A stretch of 41,776 nucleotides of DNA from Cupriavidus sp. GTDB lineage: Bacteria; Pseudomonadota; Gammaproteobacteria; Burkholderiales; Burkholderiaceae. A program made the translations under genes and the position numbers. Within the stretch, counting starts at the first letter, position 1. Each line of letters starts with the position of its first letter. Where the stretch lies: the NCBI GenBank assembly GCA_019236395.1, contig JAFAJB010000068.1, forward strand, positions 1-41,776. Direction: 5' to 3'. Shown here piece after piece: positions 27,507 to 37,423 of this stretch. A model generated the notes under the pieces. The model was not told where the DNA came from. It did no database searches and saw only the letters and a program-made list of their open reading frames with translations.

Positions 27507-28355
27507 ATGATGTCAGAACGATCGATGAACCACGATGCAAAAGCGGGCAAGCCGTTCCGCCGCCTGTTGCTGACCGGCGCTGTCGGCAATCTTGGTCGCC
27601 AGTTGCGCGGGGCGCTGGCGGCATGGGCGGAAGTCGTCCGCGTCAGCGACATCGCGCCGCTCGGCCAATTGGCCGAGCATGAGGAAGGGATCGTTGCGGA
27701 TCTGGCCGATCGCGATGCGGTGTACCGCATGCTCGAAGGCGTCGACGCCGTGATCCATCTCGGTGGCATCTCGGTGGAAGCGCCGTTCGATGCGCTGATG
27801 GAGAGCAACATCAGGGGTCTGTACAACCTCTACTCCGCAGCGCAGAAGCATGGTGTGAAGCGGGTGCTGTACGCCAGCTCGAATCATGCGGTGGGCTTCC
27901 ACCCGGTCACCGAAGTGGTCGATATCGATGCACCGCTGCGGCCTGACTGCCTGTACGGCGTCACCAAGTGCTTTGGCGAGGCCCTGTCGCGCTACTACTA
28001 CGACCGCTTCGGGCTCGAAACGGTGTGCATGCGTATCGGCTCGTCGTTCGAAGCGCCGAAGAACCCGCGCATGCTGGTGACCTACCTGAGCTATCGCGAC
28101 TTCATCGAACTGGTGCGTTGCGCGCTGTTCACCAACCGCGTCGGCCACGCCATCGTCTACGGTGTGTCGGACAACCGCGTCAAATGGGTCGATAACACGA
28201 AGGCGGCCTTTCTTGGCTTCAGGCCTCAGGACAGCTCGATGGACTACGAGCATCTGTTCCCGGTCGCGGCGCCGAGCCAGGAGTTCAACGATCCAACACA
28301 ACGGTTCCAGGGCGGCCCGTTCGTGCTGGCCGGGCCGATGGAGCCGGACGCCTGA
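27507..28355 (+). CDS. Uronate dehydrogenase-like NAD-dependent epimerase/dehydratase family protein
   Basis: LLTGAVGNLGRQLR; DAVIHLGGISVEAPFDALMESNIRGLYNLYSAA; YGVTKCFGE; close to known uronate dehydrogenase motifs. Confidence 0.85.
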   Translation: MMSERSMNHDAKAGKPFRRLLLTGAVGNLGRQLRGALAAWAEVVRVSDIAPLGQLAEHEEGIVADLADRDAVYRMLEGVDAVIHLGGISVEAPFDALMESNIRGLYNLYSAAQKHGVKRVLYASSNHAVGFHPVTEVVDIDAPLRPDCLYGVTKCFGEALSRYYYDRFGLETVCMRIGSSFEAPKNPRMLVTYLSYRDFIELVRCALFTNRVGHAIVYGVSDNRVKWVDNTKAAFLGFRPQDSSMDYEHLFPVAAPSQEFNDPTQRFQGGPFVLAGPMEPDA

Positions 28356-28357
28356 TC

Positions 28358-29275
28358 ATGCCGATGCAATGCCAAGTGGAGCGCGTGGGCGCAATGGGAC
28401 AGGCGCCGGCCTCGGTCGGCGAGAGCCCGGTGTGGCGGGCGGCCGAGGGTGCGCTGTACTGGGTCGATATCCCGGCGCAGAAAATCGTTCGCCTGCAAGT
28501 TGAAACCGGTGCACGCACGGAGTGGATGCTGCCTGAGAAGGTGGCGTGTATCGCGTTCGATCGCAACGGTACGGTGCTGGCGGGCATGGAGAGCGGCCTG
28601 TTCGCGGTGGATCTGTCAGCGGCGAAGTTGGGTGACCAGCCCGTACCGGTGCGCAAGCTGGCCGCTCCGGCGTTTCCGGCCGAGAACATGCGCTTCAACG
28701 ATGGACGCTGTGATCGCCAGGGCAGGTTCTGGGCGGGCACCATGGTGCAGGACATGGCCGCGGCCAACCCTGCCGGGGGGCTCTTTCGCTTCGATGCCGA
28801 TGGCGTGCTGTCCGAGCCGGTCATCGACCAGCTGATCGTCCAGAATGGCCTGGCCTGGTCGCCGGACGGCGGCACGATGTACCTGTCGGATTCGCATCCG
28901 TCGCGACGCCTGATCTGGGCGTTCGACTACGACATCGATGCGGGCTTGCCGCGGAACCGCCGCGTATTCGCCGACCTGCACCATCATGCGGGACGCCCCG
29001 ATGGCGCGGCAGTCGATGCCGATGGCTGCTACTGGATCTGTGCAAACGATGCCGGGCTGCTGCTGCGCTTCACGCCGGAAGGACGGCTCGATCGCAGCAT
29101 CGCGGTGCCTGCGAAGAAGCCGGCCATGTGCGCGTTCGGCGGCGACGATCTGGGAACACTGTTCGTTACGTCGATCCGCCCGCCCGCTGATGCCAGCGAG
29201 CATGACGGCCACGTCTTCGCGCTTCGCCCGGGCGTGTGCGGATTGCCTGAGCCCGAGCACGCGGGGGTCCTGTGA
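28358..29275 (+). CDS. SMP-30/gluconolactonase-family lactonase
   Basis: ASVGESPVWRAAEGALYWVDIPAQKIVRL; NDGRCDRQGRFWAGTM; NGLAWSPDGGTMYLSDS. Confidence 0.9.
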   Translation: MPMQCQVERVGAMGQAPASVGESPVWRAAEGALYWVDIPAQKIVRLQVETGARTEWMLPEKVACIAFDRNGTVLAGMESGLFAVDLSAAKLGDQPVPVRKLAAPAFPAENMRFNDGRCDRQGRFWAGTMVQDMAAANPAGGLFRFDADGVLSEPVIDQLIVQNGLAWSPDGGTMYLSDSHPSRRLIWAFDYDIDAGLPRNRRVFADLHHHAGRPDGAAVDADGCYWICANDAGLLLRFTPEGRLDRSIAVPAKKPAMCAFGGDDLGTLFVTSIRPPADASEHDGHVFALRPGVCGLPEPEHAGVL

Positions 29276-30366
29276 GCGGCGGCCGGTACTTCAGCGAGCG
29301 CCGGCGACTGCTGCGCGGGCTTGCCATGGCGCCGGCGCTGCTACTGCCGGGCATGGGGCGGGCTGCGGTGGTCGATCCAGCGGCAACGTTCGTCCTGACG
29401 CCTGCGGGACGCTCCGCATCGTTGGCATCGCACGTGCCCGCCGATGTTGCGCGCCATCTGATCGCCGAAGCCGATACCCAACTTGCTCGCGGCATGAACG
29501 TGCGGGCAGTCGTGCACACGCAGGGATTGCTGCCACATGAGGGCGACCGCGATGCGAGTCTGCTGGCGCAGGAAGACTGGCGGCAGACGCTGACGCAGGC
29601 GCTGGCGTACCGTGTGAGCCGCGTCGATGCCTATGGCGAGAAGGCTGCCGCATACATCGAAGCGTGGTTGCCGGCTTACCGCTCATCCGCCAATCCCGTC
29701 GACGAGGCGGATCTGGTCCGCTTCCTGTTCGGTCTCGATCTGGTACGGGACCGGCTGCGCCGCCCGGTCGCAGCGCTGGTGCAGCCGTTCGGCGCCGATC
29801 TGGCACAGGCCTATCTCGACCCCGGCCGCCGCGTTGGCGACGGTACGACGCTGCTGAACAACTGGCATAGCCATCGCGTGAAGCTGGCTACGGCAGGCGC
29901 ATACCTGAGCGGCCGCCGTGCGTTGATCGACGACGCCAGGGCCGCGTTCATGGCCCATGTGGCGAGCAACGTGCGCGACGACGGCAGCACCTACGATTTC
30001 GCGCAGCGCGATGCCATGCACTATGTTGTCTATACCCTGGAGCCGCTGCTGATGGCGGCATCGATGGCCCGGGCGCATGGTGACGACTGGTATGGCGCAC
30101 CGGAGATTGCCGGGCGCCTGCCGAGCGCGCTGGAGTGGCTCGGGCCGTACGCGCGCGGCGAGCGCGAGCACGAAGAGTTCGTGCGCAGCACCGTCAAGTT
30201 CGACGCAAGACGTGCCGCTGCGCATGTGAAGGGATACTCGGGTCTTTGGCAGCCGGATGAGGCGGCGGACCTGTACTGGATTGCTGCGCATCTGGATGCG
30301 CGGTTCGCCCCGATGGCAGCCCGCCTCCAGGCCCGGCCGACAACGCGGGCGCTGTTTGCAAGGTAG
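29272..30366 (+). CDS. Alginate lyase (PL5-like) family protein with putative Tat signal
   Basis: LLNNWHSHRVKLATAGAYLSG and DAMHYVVYTLEPLL as in alginate-lyase family; N-terminal ERRRLLRGLAMAPALLL. Confidence 0.7.
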   Translation: MSGGRYFSERRRLLRGLAMAPALLLPGMGRAAVVDPAATFVLTPAGRSASLASHVPADVARHLIAEADTQLARGMNVRAVVHTQGLLPHEGDRDASLLAQEDWRQTLTQALAYRVSRVDAYGEKAAAYIEAWLPAYRSSANPVDEADLVRFLFGLDLVRDRLRRPVAALVQPFGADLAQAYLDPGRRVGDGTTLLNNWHSHRVKLATAGAYLSGRRALIDDARAAFMAHVASNVRDDGSTYDFAQRDAMHYVVYTLEPLLMAASMARAHGDDWYGAPEIAGRLPSALEWLGPYARGEREHEEFVRSTVKFDARRAAAHVKGYSGLWQPDEAADLYWIAAHLDARFAPMAARLQARPTTRALFAR

Positions 30367-30376
30367 GAAGAAGGTC

Positions 30377-31669
30377 ATGCATTTCAAGGTAAAGGGACTC
30401 AGGTGGTGGATGATTGGCCTGCTGACGCTAGGCACGGTCATGAACTACCTGGCACGCAGTTCGCTGAGCGTGGCGGCGCCCACCGTCATGCAGGCATTGC
30501 AGATCGACACCCATCACTACGGCTGGATCACGGGCGCATTCCTGCTCATGTACCCGATCGGCGCCCCCCTGACCGGCTACCTGATGGACCGGGTGGGGCT
30601 GCGCATCGGCTTTCTGATCTGCGGCGTGGCCTGGTCGTTGATCTGCATGGCGCACGGGTTCGTGAGTGGATGGATCGGGCTGGTGGTGCTGCGCGGCCTG
30701 CTGGGGCTGGCTGAATCGGCATTCATCCCGGCCGGCATGCGCGCCACCGCTTACTGGTTCCCGGCGCGCGAACGCGGCTTTGCAGCAGGCGTATTCAACC
30801 TTGGCACCTCACTGGGCGCGATCGTGGCGCCGCCGCTGATCGCCTGGTCGATCTTCCGGTTCAGCTGGGAAGCGGCGTTCATCATCGCCGGCGGCATGAG
30901 CCTGGGCTGGGCCGTGTTGTGGCTGCTGTTCTACCAGCATCCGGACCGCCACAAGGCATTGTCTAAGGAAGAGGCCACCTATATCGCGGACGGGCAGGAT
31001 GCGCAGCCCGAGCCCGAGAAGCGCGAGCGCACGCCGATCCGCAGCATTCTCAAGCAGCGCAACTTCTGGGGAATCGCGCTGCCCCGATTCTTCGCCGATC
31101 CCGTGTGGGGCACGCTGAACTACTGGATGCCGCTCTACCTGTACCAGGCGAGAGGTTTCGATCTCAAGACCATCGCGCTGACCGCGTGGCTGCCGTTCGT
31201 GGCCGCCGATCTTGGCTGCATGATGGGCGGCACGGTTTCGGCATGGCTGCACAAGCGGTTCGGCACGCCATTCGTCAATGGCAAGCGCATCACGTTCACG
31301 TTGGGGGCGTTGCTGATGGTTGGCATGGCCGGGGTCGGGTTTGTGGATAGCCCGGCAGTGGCGATCTTCCTGCTGTGTCTGGGCGGATTCGCGCACCAGA
31401 CGCTGTCGATCAGCGTGATCTCGCTGTCGGCGGACCTGTTCCCGCGCCGCCAGGTGGCTACCGTCACGGGCATGGCGAGCTTTGTCTCCGGTCTGGGCAA
31501 TCTCGCTTTCACGTTGACGATTGGCGCGCTGGTCAGCGTGATCGGCTACGCACCGTTCTTCGTCGCGCTTGGCTGTGGCGACCTGATCGGCATGGTCCTG
31601 CTGTGGACGCTGGTGAAGCCGGGCGGCCTGACACAGACGCGTCCGGCGACTGCCGCGGCGCAGACCTGA
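30377..31669 (+). CDS. MFS transporter, hexuronate/aldarate (ACS) type
   Basis: RWWMIGLLTLGTVMNYLARSSLSVAAPTVMQAL; GLAESAFIPAGMRATAYWFPARERGFAAGVFNLGTSLGAIVAPPL. Confidence 0.9.
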   Translation: MHFKVKGLRWWMIGLLTLGTVMNYLARSSLSVAAPTVMQALQIDTHHYGWITGAFLLMYPIGAPLTGYLMDRVGLRIGFLICGVAWSLICMAHGFVSGWIGLVVLRGLLGLAESAFIPAGMRATAYWFPARERGFAAGVFNLGTSLGAIVAPPLIAWSIFRFSWEAAFIIAGGMSLGWAVLWLLFYQHPDRHKALSKEEATYIADGQDAQPEPEKRERTPIRSILKQRNFWGIALPRFFADPVWGTLNYWMPLYLYQARGFDLKTIALTAWLPFVAADLGCMMGGTVSAWLHKRFGTPFVNGKRITFTLGALLMVGMAGVGFVDSPAVAIFLLCLGGFAHQTLSISVISLSADLFPRRQVATVTGMASFVSGLGNLAFTLTIGALVSVIGYAPFFVALGCGDLIGMVLLWTLVKPGGLTQTRPATAAAQT

Positions 31670-31688
31670 CGCACCGGAGTCTTTGTCC

Positions 31689-33029
31689 ATGGACCCGCGA
31701 GACTTCCTGCGGCGGATGTTTGCCGCCGCCATCGAAGCAGCACAACCGGCGCACTGCGTGCCGCCGCACCTCGCCGATATCAAGGCCAGGCGGCTGGTGG
31801 TGATCGGCGCCGGCAAGGCCTCCGCCGCAATGGCGCGCGCCGTGGAAGCCCACTGGGACGGGCCGTTGAGCGGCCTCGTGGTGACGCGCGACGGCTACGC
31901 GGTGCCGTGCGAGCATATCGAGATCGCCGAGGCATCCCATCCAGTGCCGAACGCGGCAGGCTTCAACGCCGCACGGCGCATGCTCGACCTCGTGAGCGGC
32001 CTCGGCGTGGACGATACCGTGCTGTGCCTGATCTCGGGCGGCGGCTCGTCCTTGCTGCCGCTGCCGATTACCGGCCTCACGCTCGAAGACAAGCAGGCGA
32101 TCAATCGCGCGCTGCTGGCCAGCGGTGCCACCATCAGCGAGATGAACTGCGTGCGGCGCCATCTGTCCGCCATCAAGGGCGGACGGCTGGCCGCGGCCTG
32201 CCATCCCGCGCGTGTCGTCACGCTGGTGATGTCCGATGTGCCGGGCGACAACCCGTGCGACATCGCCTCGGGTCCCACCGTCGGCGATCCCAGCACATGC
32301 GCCGATGCACTGGAGATCATCGACCGCTACCGTATTCCTGTGCCAGACGCTGTGCGCGACCTGCTCCTCAGTGGCCGTGCGGAGTCGGTGTTCCCGGACG
32401 ATGTGCGCCTGTCGGGCAGCGAGGTGCGGATGATCGCCACGCCGCAGATGGCACTCGAGGCCGCCGCACGCGTGGCCGAGGCCGCAGGCATTCCCGCCCA
32501 TGTCCTCGGCAATGCCATCGAAGGAGAGGCACGCGAGGTCGGCACAGTCATGGCCGGCATCGCCCGCCAGGCGAACCGCCTGGGCCAGCCATTCACCACG
32601 CCCTGCGTGCTGCTGTCGAGCGGCGAGACATCGGTGACGGTGCGCGGCAACGGTCGTGGCGGGCGCAACGTGGAGTTTCTGCTTGCACTTGGCATCGCCC
32701 TGGCGGGGGAGCCCGGCGTTCATGCCATCGCGGGCGATACGGATGGCGTTGACGGGCTCGAGGAAATCGCCGGTGCGCTGCTCGCGCCGGACACGCTGGC
32801 CCGCGCGCGGGCCAGGAGCATCCACCCGATCGCTGCACTCGGCAACAACGACGGCCATGGTTTTTTTGGCGCGCTCGGCGATTCTGTCATCACCGGCCCG
32901 ACGCTGACAAACGTCAACGACTTCCGTGCGGTGCTGGTGCTTGGCCCGGACGGCTGCTGGCCTGCGGCGCGCGATGCCACAGCCGCCGGAAGATCAGCAG
33001 GTGCAGATGCACGAGCAGCGGCACGATGA
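31689..33029 (+). CDS. Glycerate 2-kinase (MOFRL family)
   Basis: VIGAGKASAAMA; CLISGGGSSLLPLP; VMSDVPGDNPCDIASGPTVGDPST; NGRGGRNVEFLLALG; TNVNDFRAVLV. Confidence 0.9.
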   Translation: MDPRDFLRRMFAAAIEAAQPAHCVPPHLADIKARRLVVIGAGKASAAMARAVEAHWDGPLSGLVVTRDGYAVPCEHIEIAEASHPVPNAAGFNAARRMLDLVSGLGVDDTVLCLISGGGSSLLPLPITGLTLEDKQAINRALLASGATISEMNCVRRHLSAIKGGRLAAACHPARVVTLVMSDVPGDNPCDIASGPTVGDPSTCADALEIIDRYRIPVPDAVRDLLLSGRAESVFPDDVRLSGSEVRMIATPQMALEAAARVAEAAGIPAHVLGNAIEGEAREVGTVMAGIARQANRLGQPFTTPCVLLSSGETSVTVRGNGRGGRNVEFLLALGIALAGEPGVHAIAGDTDGVDGLEEIAGALLAPDTLARARARSIHPIAALGNNDGHGFFGALGDSVITGPTLTNVNDFRAVLVLGPDGCWPAARDATAAGRSAGADARAAAR

Positions 33030-33654
33030 AGCAGGGGATCAGGATCCAGGGGAGCGTAGTCATCAGGTTGCTGCCTGTACCCTCGTTCCCGAAACCAAGC
33101 GGAAAACCGGGTGACGAAGCGACGCCGAGCACGATGGCATCCACCAGATCGGCCAGGCCCAGCACATTCCACGCGAGCGCTGCGGGACGCCACCCTGGCG
33201 CCCCGGTTGCGGCCAGGTAGGCCACCGGCAATGCCGTTATTCCAACCAGCACATCACCCCAGCCTGCCGACGGTGCAAAAGGTGCGGGAAGCCGGCCACT
33301 CCAGAACAGCAGGACGAAGAACATGCCAAGCAGGCGCATGGCGTGTACGCCGATCAGGACGGTCAGTGGCACGGCATTCAGTGCCTCGCTCAACGCCCCG
33401 CCCCGCATGCTCCAGTACGAGAGCACCACGACCGGAACGACGACCGCGATGCCCATCCCGGCAGGTCCGGTTCCGCGCAAGGCATCGAACGCGCCCGTCG
33501 CGCCACACGCCACGACCACCAGGAACCACGCTGCCAATGCACCGGCCAGCATCATGGCCAACCGTCTGCGGCCATGCCACGCGGCCGAGACATACACCGA
33601 TGCCAGCACAACAGCAGCGGCACCCAACGCAATCGCACCTATCAAGTCGAGCAT
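32914..33654 (-). CDS. Hypothetical multi-pass membrane protein
   Basis: MLDLIGAIALGAAAVVLASVYVSAAW... with repeated hydrophobic segments; divergent from a TetR gene; 3' end overlaps the glycerate kinase gene. Confidence 0.7.
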   Translation of the reverse strand: MLDLIGAIALGAAAVVLASVYVSAAWHGRRRLAMMLAGALAAWFLVVVACGATGAFDALRGTGPAGMGIAVVVPVVVLSYWSMRGGALSEALNAVPLTVLIGVHAMRLLGMFFVLLFWSGRLPAPFAPSAGWGDVLVGITALPVAYLAATGAPGWRPAALAWNVLGLADLVDAIVLGVASSPGFPLGFGNEGTGSNLMTTLPWILIPCFIVPLLVHLHLLIFRRLWHRAPQASSRPGQAPAPHGSR

Positions 33655-33672
33655 GACACACCTCCGTTCTAC

Positions 33673-33717
33673 AATATGATGAACGTAATATTGACAAAAT
33701 ATGTCGCTCATCATATT
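33673..33717. promoter_or_regulatory. TetR operator candidate in the divergent intergenic region
   Basis: Inverted arms AATATGATGA (33673-33682) and TCATCATATT (33708-33717). Confidence 0.6.
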
Positions 33718-33731
33718 TAGTCAATGACGAG

Positions 33732-34388
33732 ATGAAGAGACGAGGCGATAAGGAGAAGGCCATGCCCTGGAGCGACGATCACAAGCAGGCTACGCGGGAG
33801 CGGATCGTTGTTGCCGCCGCACGCGCAATCCGCGAACACGGGCCGGACGGCGTAAGCGTGGCAGCCATCATGCGCAGCGTCGGCCTGACGCACGGAGGCT
33901 TCTATGCGCACTTCGCGTCAAAGGAAGCGCTCGTATCGGAAGCCCTTCTGTATGCCGCGGCCGAGACGCTCGAGTACCTGGAAGTGACTGCCGCGCGCGC
34001 AACGGGCCAGCAACAGGTGGGGATCGTGGATCTTGCCGAGGCCTATCTGAGTACCGTTCACCTGGAGCATCCCGAGCAGGGCTGCGTGCTGGCCGCGTGC
34101 GGTGCGGAACTGGCCCGTGCGGACGACCCGGTTAGCGGCGCGTGCAGCGAGAGCGTCCATGCGTTCGTGCGGCGGCTCGTGCAGCACAGTGCAGCGCCGC
34201 AGCAAAGGGAGCGGTCACGCGAGGCAACCGGCGCGCTCGCGGCGATGGTCGGCGGGATGATGCTTGCGCGTGCCGTGGAGGACCCGGCTGCGGCCAGAAG
34301 GATCCTTGCCGATGTCCGGTCCTTCGTACGCAGCGCGCTGCAGGCGCAGACAGAAGCAAAAACGGAAGCGAAAACGGAAGCGAAATGA
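33732..34388 (+). CDS. TetR-family transcriptional regulator
   Basis: ATRERIVVAAARAIREHGPDGVSVAAIMRSVGLTHGGFYAHFASKEALVSEALLYA. Confidence 0.95.
   Translation: MKRRGDKEKAMPWSDDHKQATRERIVVAAARAIREHGPDGVSVAAIMRSVGLTHGGFYAHFASKEALVSEALLYAAAETLEYLEVTAARATGQQQVGIVDLAEAYLSTVHLEHPEQGCVLAACGAELARADDPVSGACSESVHAFVRRLVQHSAAPQQRERSREATGALAAMVGGMMLARAVEDPAAARRILADVRSFVRSALQAQTEAKTEAKTEAK
34350..34385 (+). repeat. Three tandem 12-bp units at the 3' end of the tetR-family gene
   Basis: ACAGAAGCAAAA/ACGGAAGCGAAA/ACGGAAGCGAAA encoding (TEAK)3. Confidence 0.9.
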
Positions 34389-34396
34389 CCTGACCG

Positions 34397-35398
34397 CTAC
34401 TTGAACGTGTCAGCCCAGTAGCCAACCACCTGCTTCACCAGTTCTGGCGGCAGCGCCACGTAGTGTTCGGTGGACGCATCGGCCTGCCCCTCCGACAGCG
34501 CCCAGCGGAAAAACGCGAGCGCGTCCTTGGTGCTGGACGGATGGGCCGCCGAGCGTTGCATCAGGACGAACACGGTGCCCGTGATCGGCCAGGCGTTCGG
34601 GCCAGGCGCGTTGGTCTGGACCTGATAGAAATCGAACCGGGGGTCCCACTGCACGGCCGTGACCGCCGCGCTGAACGATTCGCGTGAAGGCTGCACGTAG
34701 ACACCGTCGCGATTCTGGACCAGCGCGTATGGCAATCGGCGTTGCAGCGCGTAGCTCAATTCCACATAGCCGATGGCACCGCGCACGTTGCGGATGTAGA
34801 GCGACACGCCTTCGTTGCCGCTTGCTCCGGGGCCTCTGGGCCAATGCACGGATGTGCCGGCGCCAACGGCATCCTTCCAATCCGGACTGACTGTCGAGAG
34901 GTAATTGGTCCAGTTGAACGTCGTGCCGGAACCGTCGCTGCGATGGACGACCGTGATCTTCTGGTCAGGGAACGTGATGCCGGGATTGACCGCCGCGATG
35001 GCCGGGTCATTCCAGTTTTCGATCTGGCCCAGATAGATTCTGGCCAGCAACGCACCTGTCATGCGGATCTGGCCCGGGGCAATGCCCTGGAGGTTGATCA
35101 CAGGCACGACGCCGCCGATCGCGATCGGAAACTGCGCCAGCCCGGCACGTTCCAGCTCCTCGGGCTTGAGCGGCATGTCCGTGGCCCCGAACGTTACGTT
35201 GGCCGCCTTGATCTGCCGGATGCCGTTGCCGGACCCGATGGGCTGATAGTCGACCTGCTGCCCGGTCCTGGCGTAGTAAGTGGCCGCCCATTTGGACATC
35301 AATGGAAAGACAAACGTGGAACCCGCGCCGGTAACGTCCCCGGCAAACGCACTGACCGCAGCAAGCATCAGTACAAGCGCCGCGATGAGTCTGCCCAT
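34397..35398 (-). CDS. pstS: Phosphate ABC transporter substrate-binding protein PstS
   Basis: GDVTGAGSTFVFPLMSKWAATYYARTGQQVDYQPIGSGNGIRQIKAANVTFGATDMPL; HRSDGSGTTFNWTNYLS. Confidence 0.95.
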   Translation of the reverse strand: MGRLIAALVLMLAAVSAFAGDVTGAGSTFVFPLMSKWAATYYARTGQQVDYQPIGSGNGIRQIKAANVTFGATDMPLKPEELERAGLAQFPIAIGGVVPVINLQGIAPGQIRMTGALLARIYLGQIENWNDPAIAAVNPGITFPDQKITVVHRSDGSGTTFNWTNYLSTVSPDWKDAVGAGTSVHWPRGPGASGNEGVSLYIRNVRGAIGYVELSYALQRRLPYALVQNRDGVYVQPSRESFSAAVTAVQWDPRFDFYQVQTNAPGPNAWPITGTVFVLMQRSAAHPSSTKDALAFFRWALSEGQADASTEHYVALPPELVKQVVGYWADTFK

Positions 35399-35623
35399 GA
35401 TTGTTCGTCCTTCTTCAGGCTGCAAAAGACTGTGTTTCTGGAGATTCAGGCTAGCAGATGGTTTGGGAAGGGAAAGGTATTTCAGCGGTGACTTAAGCCA
35501 CCAGATATGCCACCAGCAAGTCACCGCCATGCCGCTAGTACGGCGGCTGTCACGCATTTGTCACGTTGGCGAGCCTGCCGCGAAGGCGCCGTCGAATACG
35601 GCGCACTTCGCGTCGCGCATCTG

Positions 35624-37423
35624 TCAGTCGAGCCTGAACGTCCTCACCACCTGAGCCAGCGTTGCGGCCTGCGTCTGCAGTGCCGCTGCGGCGGCGGTGG
35701 ATTGCTCCACCAGGGCTGCGTTCTGCTGGACCATTTGATCCAGGTGGCTCACCGCCAGATTCACTTCCTGGATGCCGCGCGTCTGTTCGCGTGCGGCGTG
35801 TGTGATCTCGGAGATGATCTGCGTCACGCGTCCCACGTTGCCGACAATCTCGCGCATGGTGTCGCCGCTCATGCGCACCTGTCCCGAGCCGGCGTTCACG
35901 CTGCCGACCGTCGAATCGATCAGCGTCTTGATTTCCTTTGCGGCCTGCGAGCTGCGTTGCGCCAGCGCGCGTACTTCTCCCGCCACCACGGCAAAGCCGC
36001 GGCCCTGCTCGCCGGCGCGTGCCGCTTCCACGGCCGCGTTCAGCGCAAGGATATTGGTCTGGAACGCGATGCCTTCGATCACGCCGGTGATGTCCGAGAC
36101 CTTCACCGCGGCGCGCTCGATGTCGCCCATCGTGTCGATCGCACTCGAGATTGCCGTGCCGCCATCGGTGGCCACCTGCTGTGCCTGCGCGGCCGTATCG
36201 TCGGCCTGGCGCGCGGAGGCTTCCGACTGTCCCACGGTGGCGGTGATTTCCTCCATCGACGCTGCGGTCTGCTCCAGGCTTGCCGCTGCCGATTCGGTGC
36301 GGCGCGAGAGGTCGGCATTGCCTTCGGCGATCTCGCTCGCGGCCACATGCACAGATTCGCTGGCATCGCGAATCTGGCGCATCACGCCCACAAGCTTGTC
36401 GGCAAACGCGTTGAACGCGCGAGCGATCTGTGCGACTTCGTCGCTGCCGTCGGCGGCGAGCCGGCGCGTCAGGTCGCCATCGCCGGAGCCGACCGCCACC
36501 ATCGCATCGCGGATGCCGGACAGGCGGCGGAACGAGACCGCCGTCACGCCAGCCACGATCACCGCGGCGGCGCAGGCCACCACGACGAGCGCGATCAGCG
36601 ATGCAATCAGCACCGAGCGCATGCCGGCGGTGGCTTCAGCCTTGTCCAGTGCGATCACGGCCACCCAGTCGGTGCCGGGGATCTCGCGCCCGCGCAGCAG
36701 CTTGGGCGAGCCGCTGATCGCCACTTCGGTCGGCGCGGTGGCGCTGACGAGCGCGCCGAGCCTGTCGCCGTCGAGTGCGGGCACCAGCTCGGAGATCGGC
36801 TTCAGCGTGAGCTTGTCGTCCAGGTGCGCGACGATCTGTCCATTGCGGGCGACGAGGATGCCGAAGCTGGCAGGCGTCGGATGAATCGAGCGGACATTGG
36901 CGACCACGCTGTCCATGGCCACGTCACCGCCGACCACGCCCTTGACCGTACCGTCGCGCACGATCGGTACGGCGAACGTGACCACGAGCTGGCCAGTGCT
37001 GGCCGACTTGTAGGGCGGCGTCACGATCGGCTTGCCCGCGGCCACGGCCTGCTTGTACCAGGGGCGCGCCGTCGGGTCGTAGTCGGGCTTCAGCCCGGTG
37101 GCGTCGGAGAAGCGATGGCTCTTGTCCGGATAACCGACGTAGGTCTTGATGAAGCCGCCGGCTTCCGACACGAGCTTCAGGGCTGGAATCGGGTCTTCCT
37201 GCAGGGCGGCATCCTGCAGGGAGACGATCATCCGCGTATGGCTGGCGACCCAGTCGGCAATGGCGTCGACGTGGCCGGTCTGCACCGCTGCGAGGTTGTT
37301 GTCGATCGCTTCGTTGTTATAGGTTCGTGCAACCAGATGGTTGACGAGGGCATTGGCTGCAAGCGCGACGATGACGATGGCCACGGATAGGGCCACGATG
37401 CGCGCGCGGAGCGAGGAAAGCAT
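35624..37423 (-). CDS. Methyl-accepting chemotaxis protein (dCACHE-like sensor)
   Basis: [20 protein letters not shown] sensor motif; [46 protein letters not shown]. Confidence 0.95.
   Translation of the reverse strand: MLSSLRARIVALSVAIVIVALAANALVNHLVARTYNNEAIDNNLAAVQTGHVDAIADWVASHTRMIVSLQDAALQEDPIPALKLVSEAGGFIKTYVGYPDKSHRFSDATGLKPDYDPTARPWYKQAVAAGKPIVTPPYKSASTGQLVVTFAVPIVRDGTVKGVVGGDVAMDSVVANVRSIHPTPASFGILVARNGQIVAHLDDKLTLKPISELVPALDGDRLGALVSATAPTEVAISGSPKLLRGREIPGTDWVAVIALDKAEATAGMRSVLIASLIALVVVACAAAVIVAGVTAVSFRRLSGIRDAMVAVGSGDGDLTRRLAADGSDEVAQIARAFNAFADKLVGVMRQIRDASESVHVAASEIAEGNADLSRRTESAAASLEQTAASMEEITATVGQSEASARQADDTAAQAQQVATDGGTAISSAIDTMGDIERAAVKVSDITGVIEGIAFQTNILALNAAVEAARAGEQGRGFAVVAGEVRALAQRSSQAAKEIKTLIDSTVGSVNAGSGQVRMSGDTMREIVGNVGRVTQIISEITHAAREQTRGIQEVNLAVSHLDQMVQQNAALVEQSTAAAAALQTQAATLAQVVRTFRLD

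Noticed and set aside
31533-32858. 441-aa ORF on - strand
   Set aside because: Antisense to glycerate 2-kinase; composition typical of a shadow ORF.
35507-37390. 627-aa ORF on + strand
   Set aside because: His/Arg/Gly-rich translation antisense to an unmistakable chemotaxis receptor gene.
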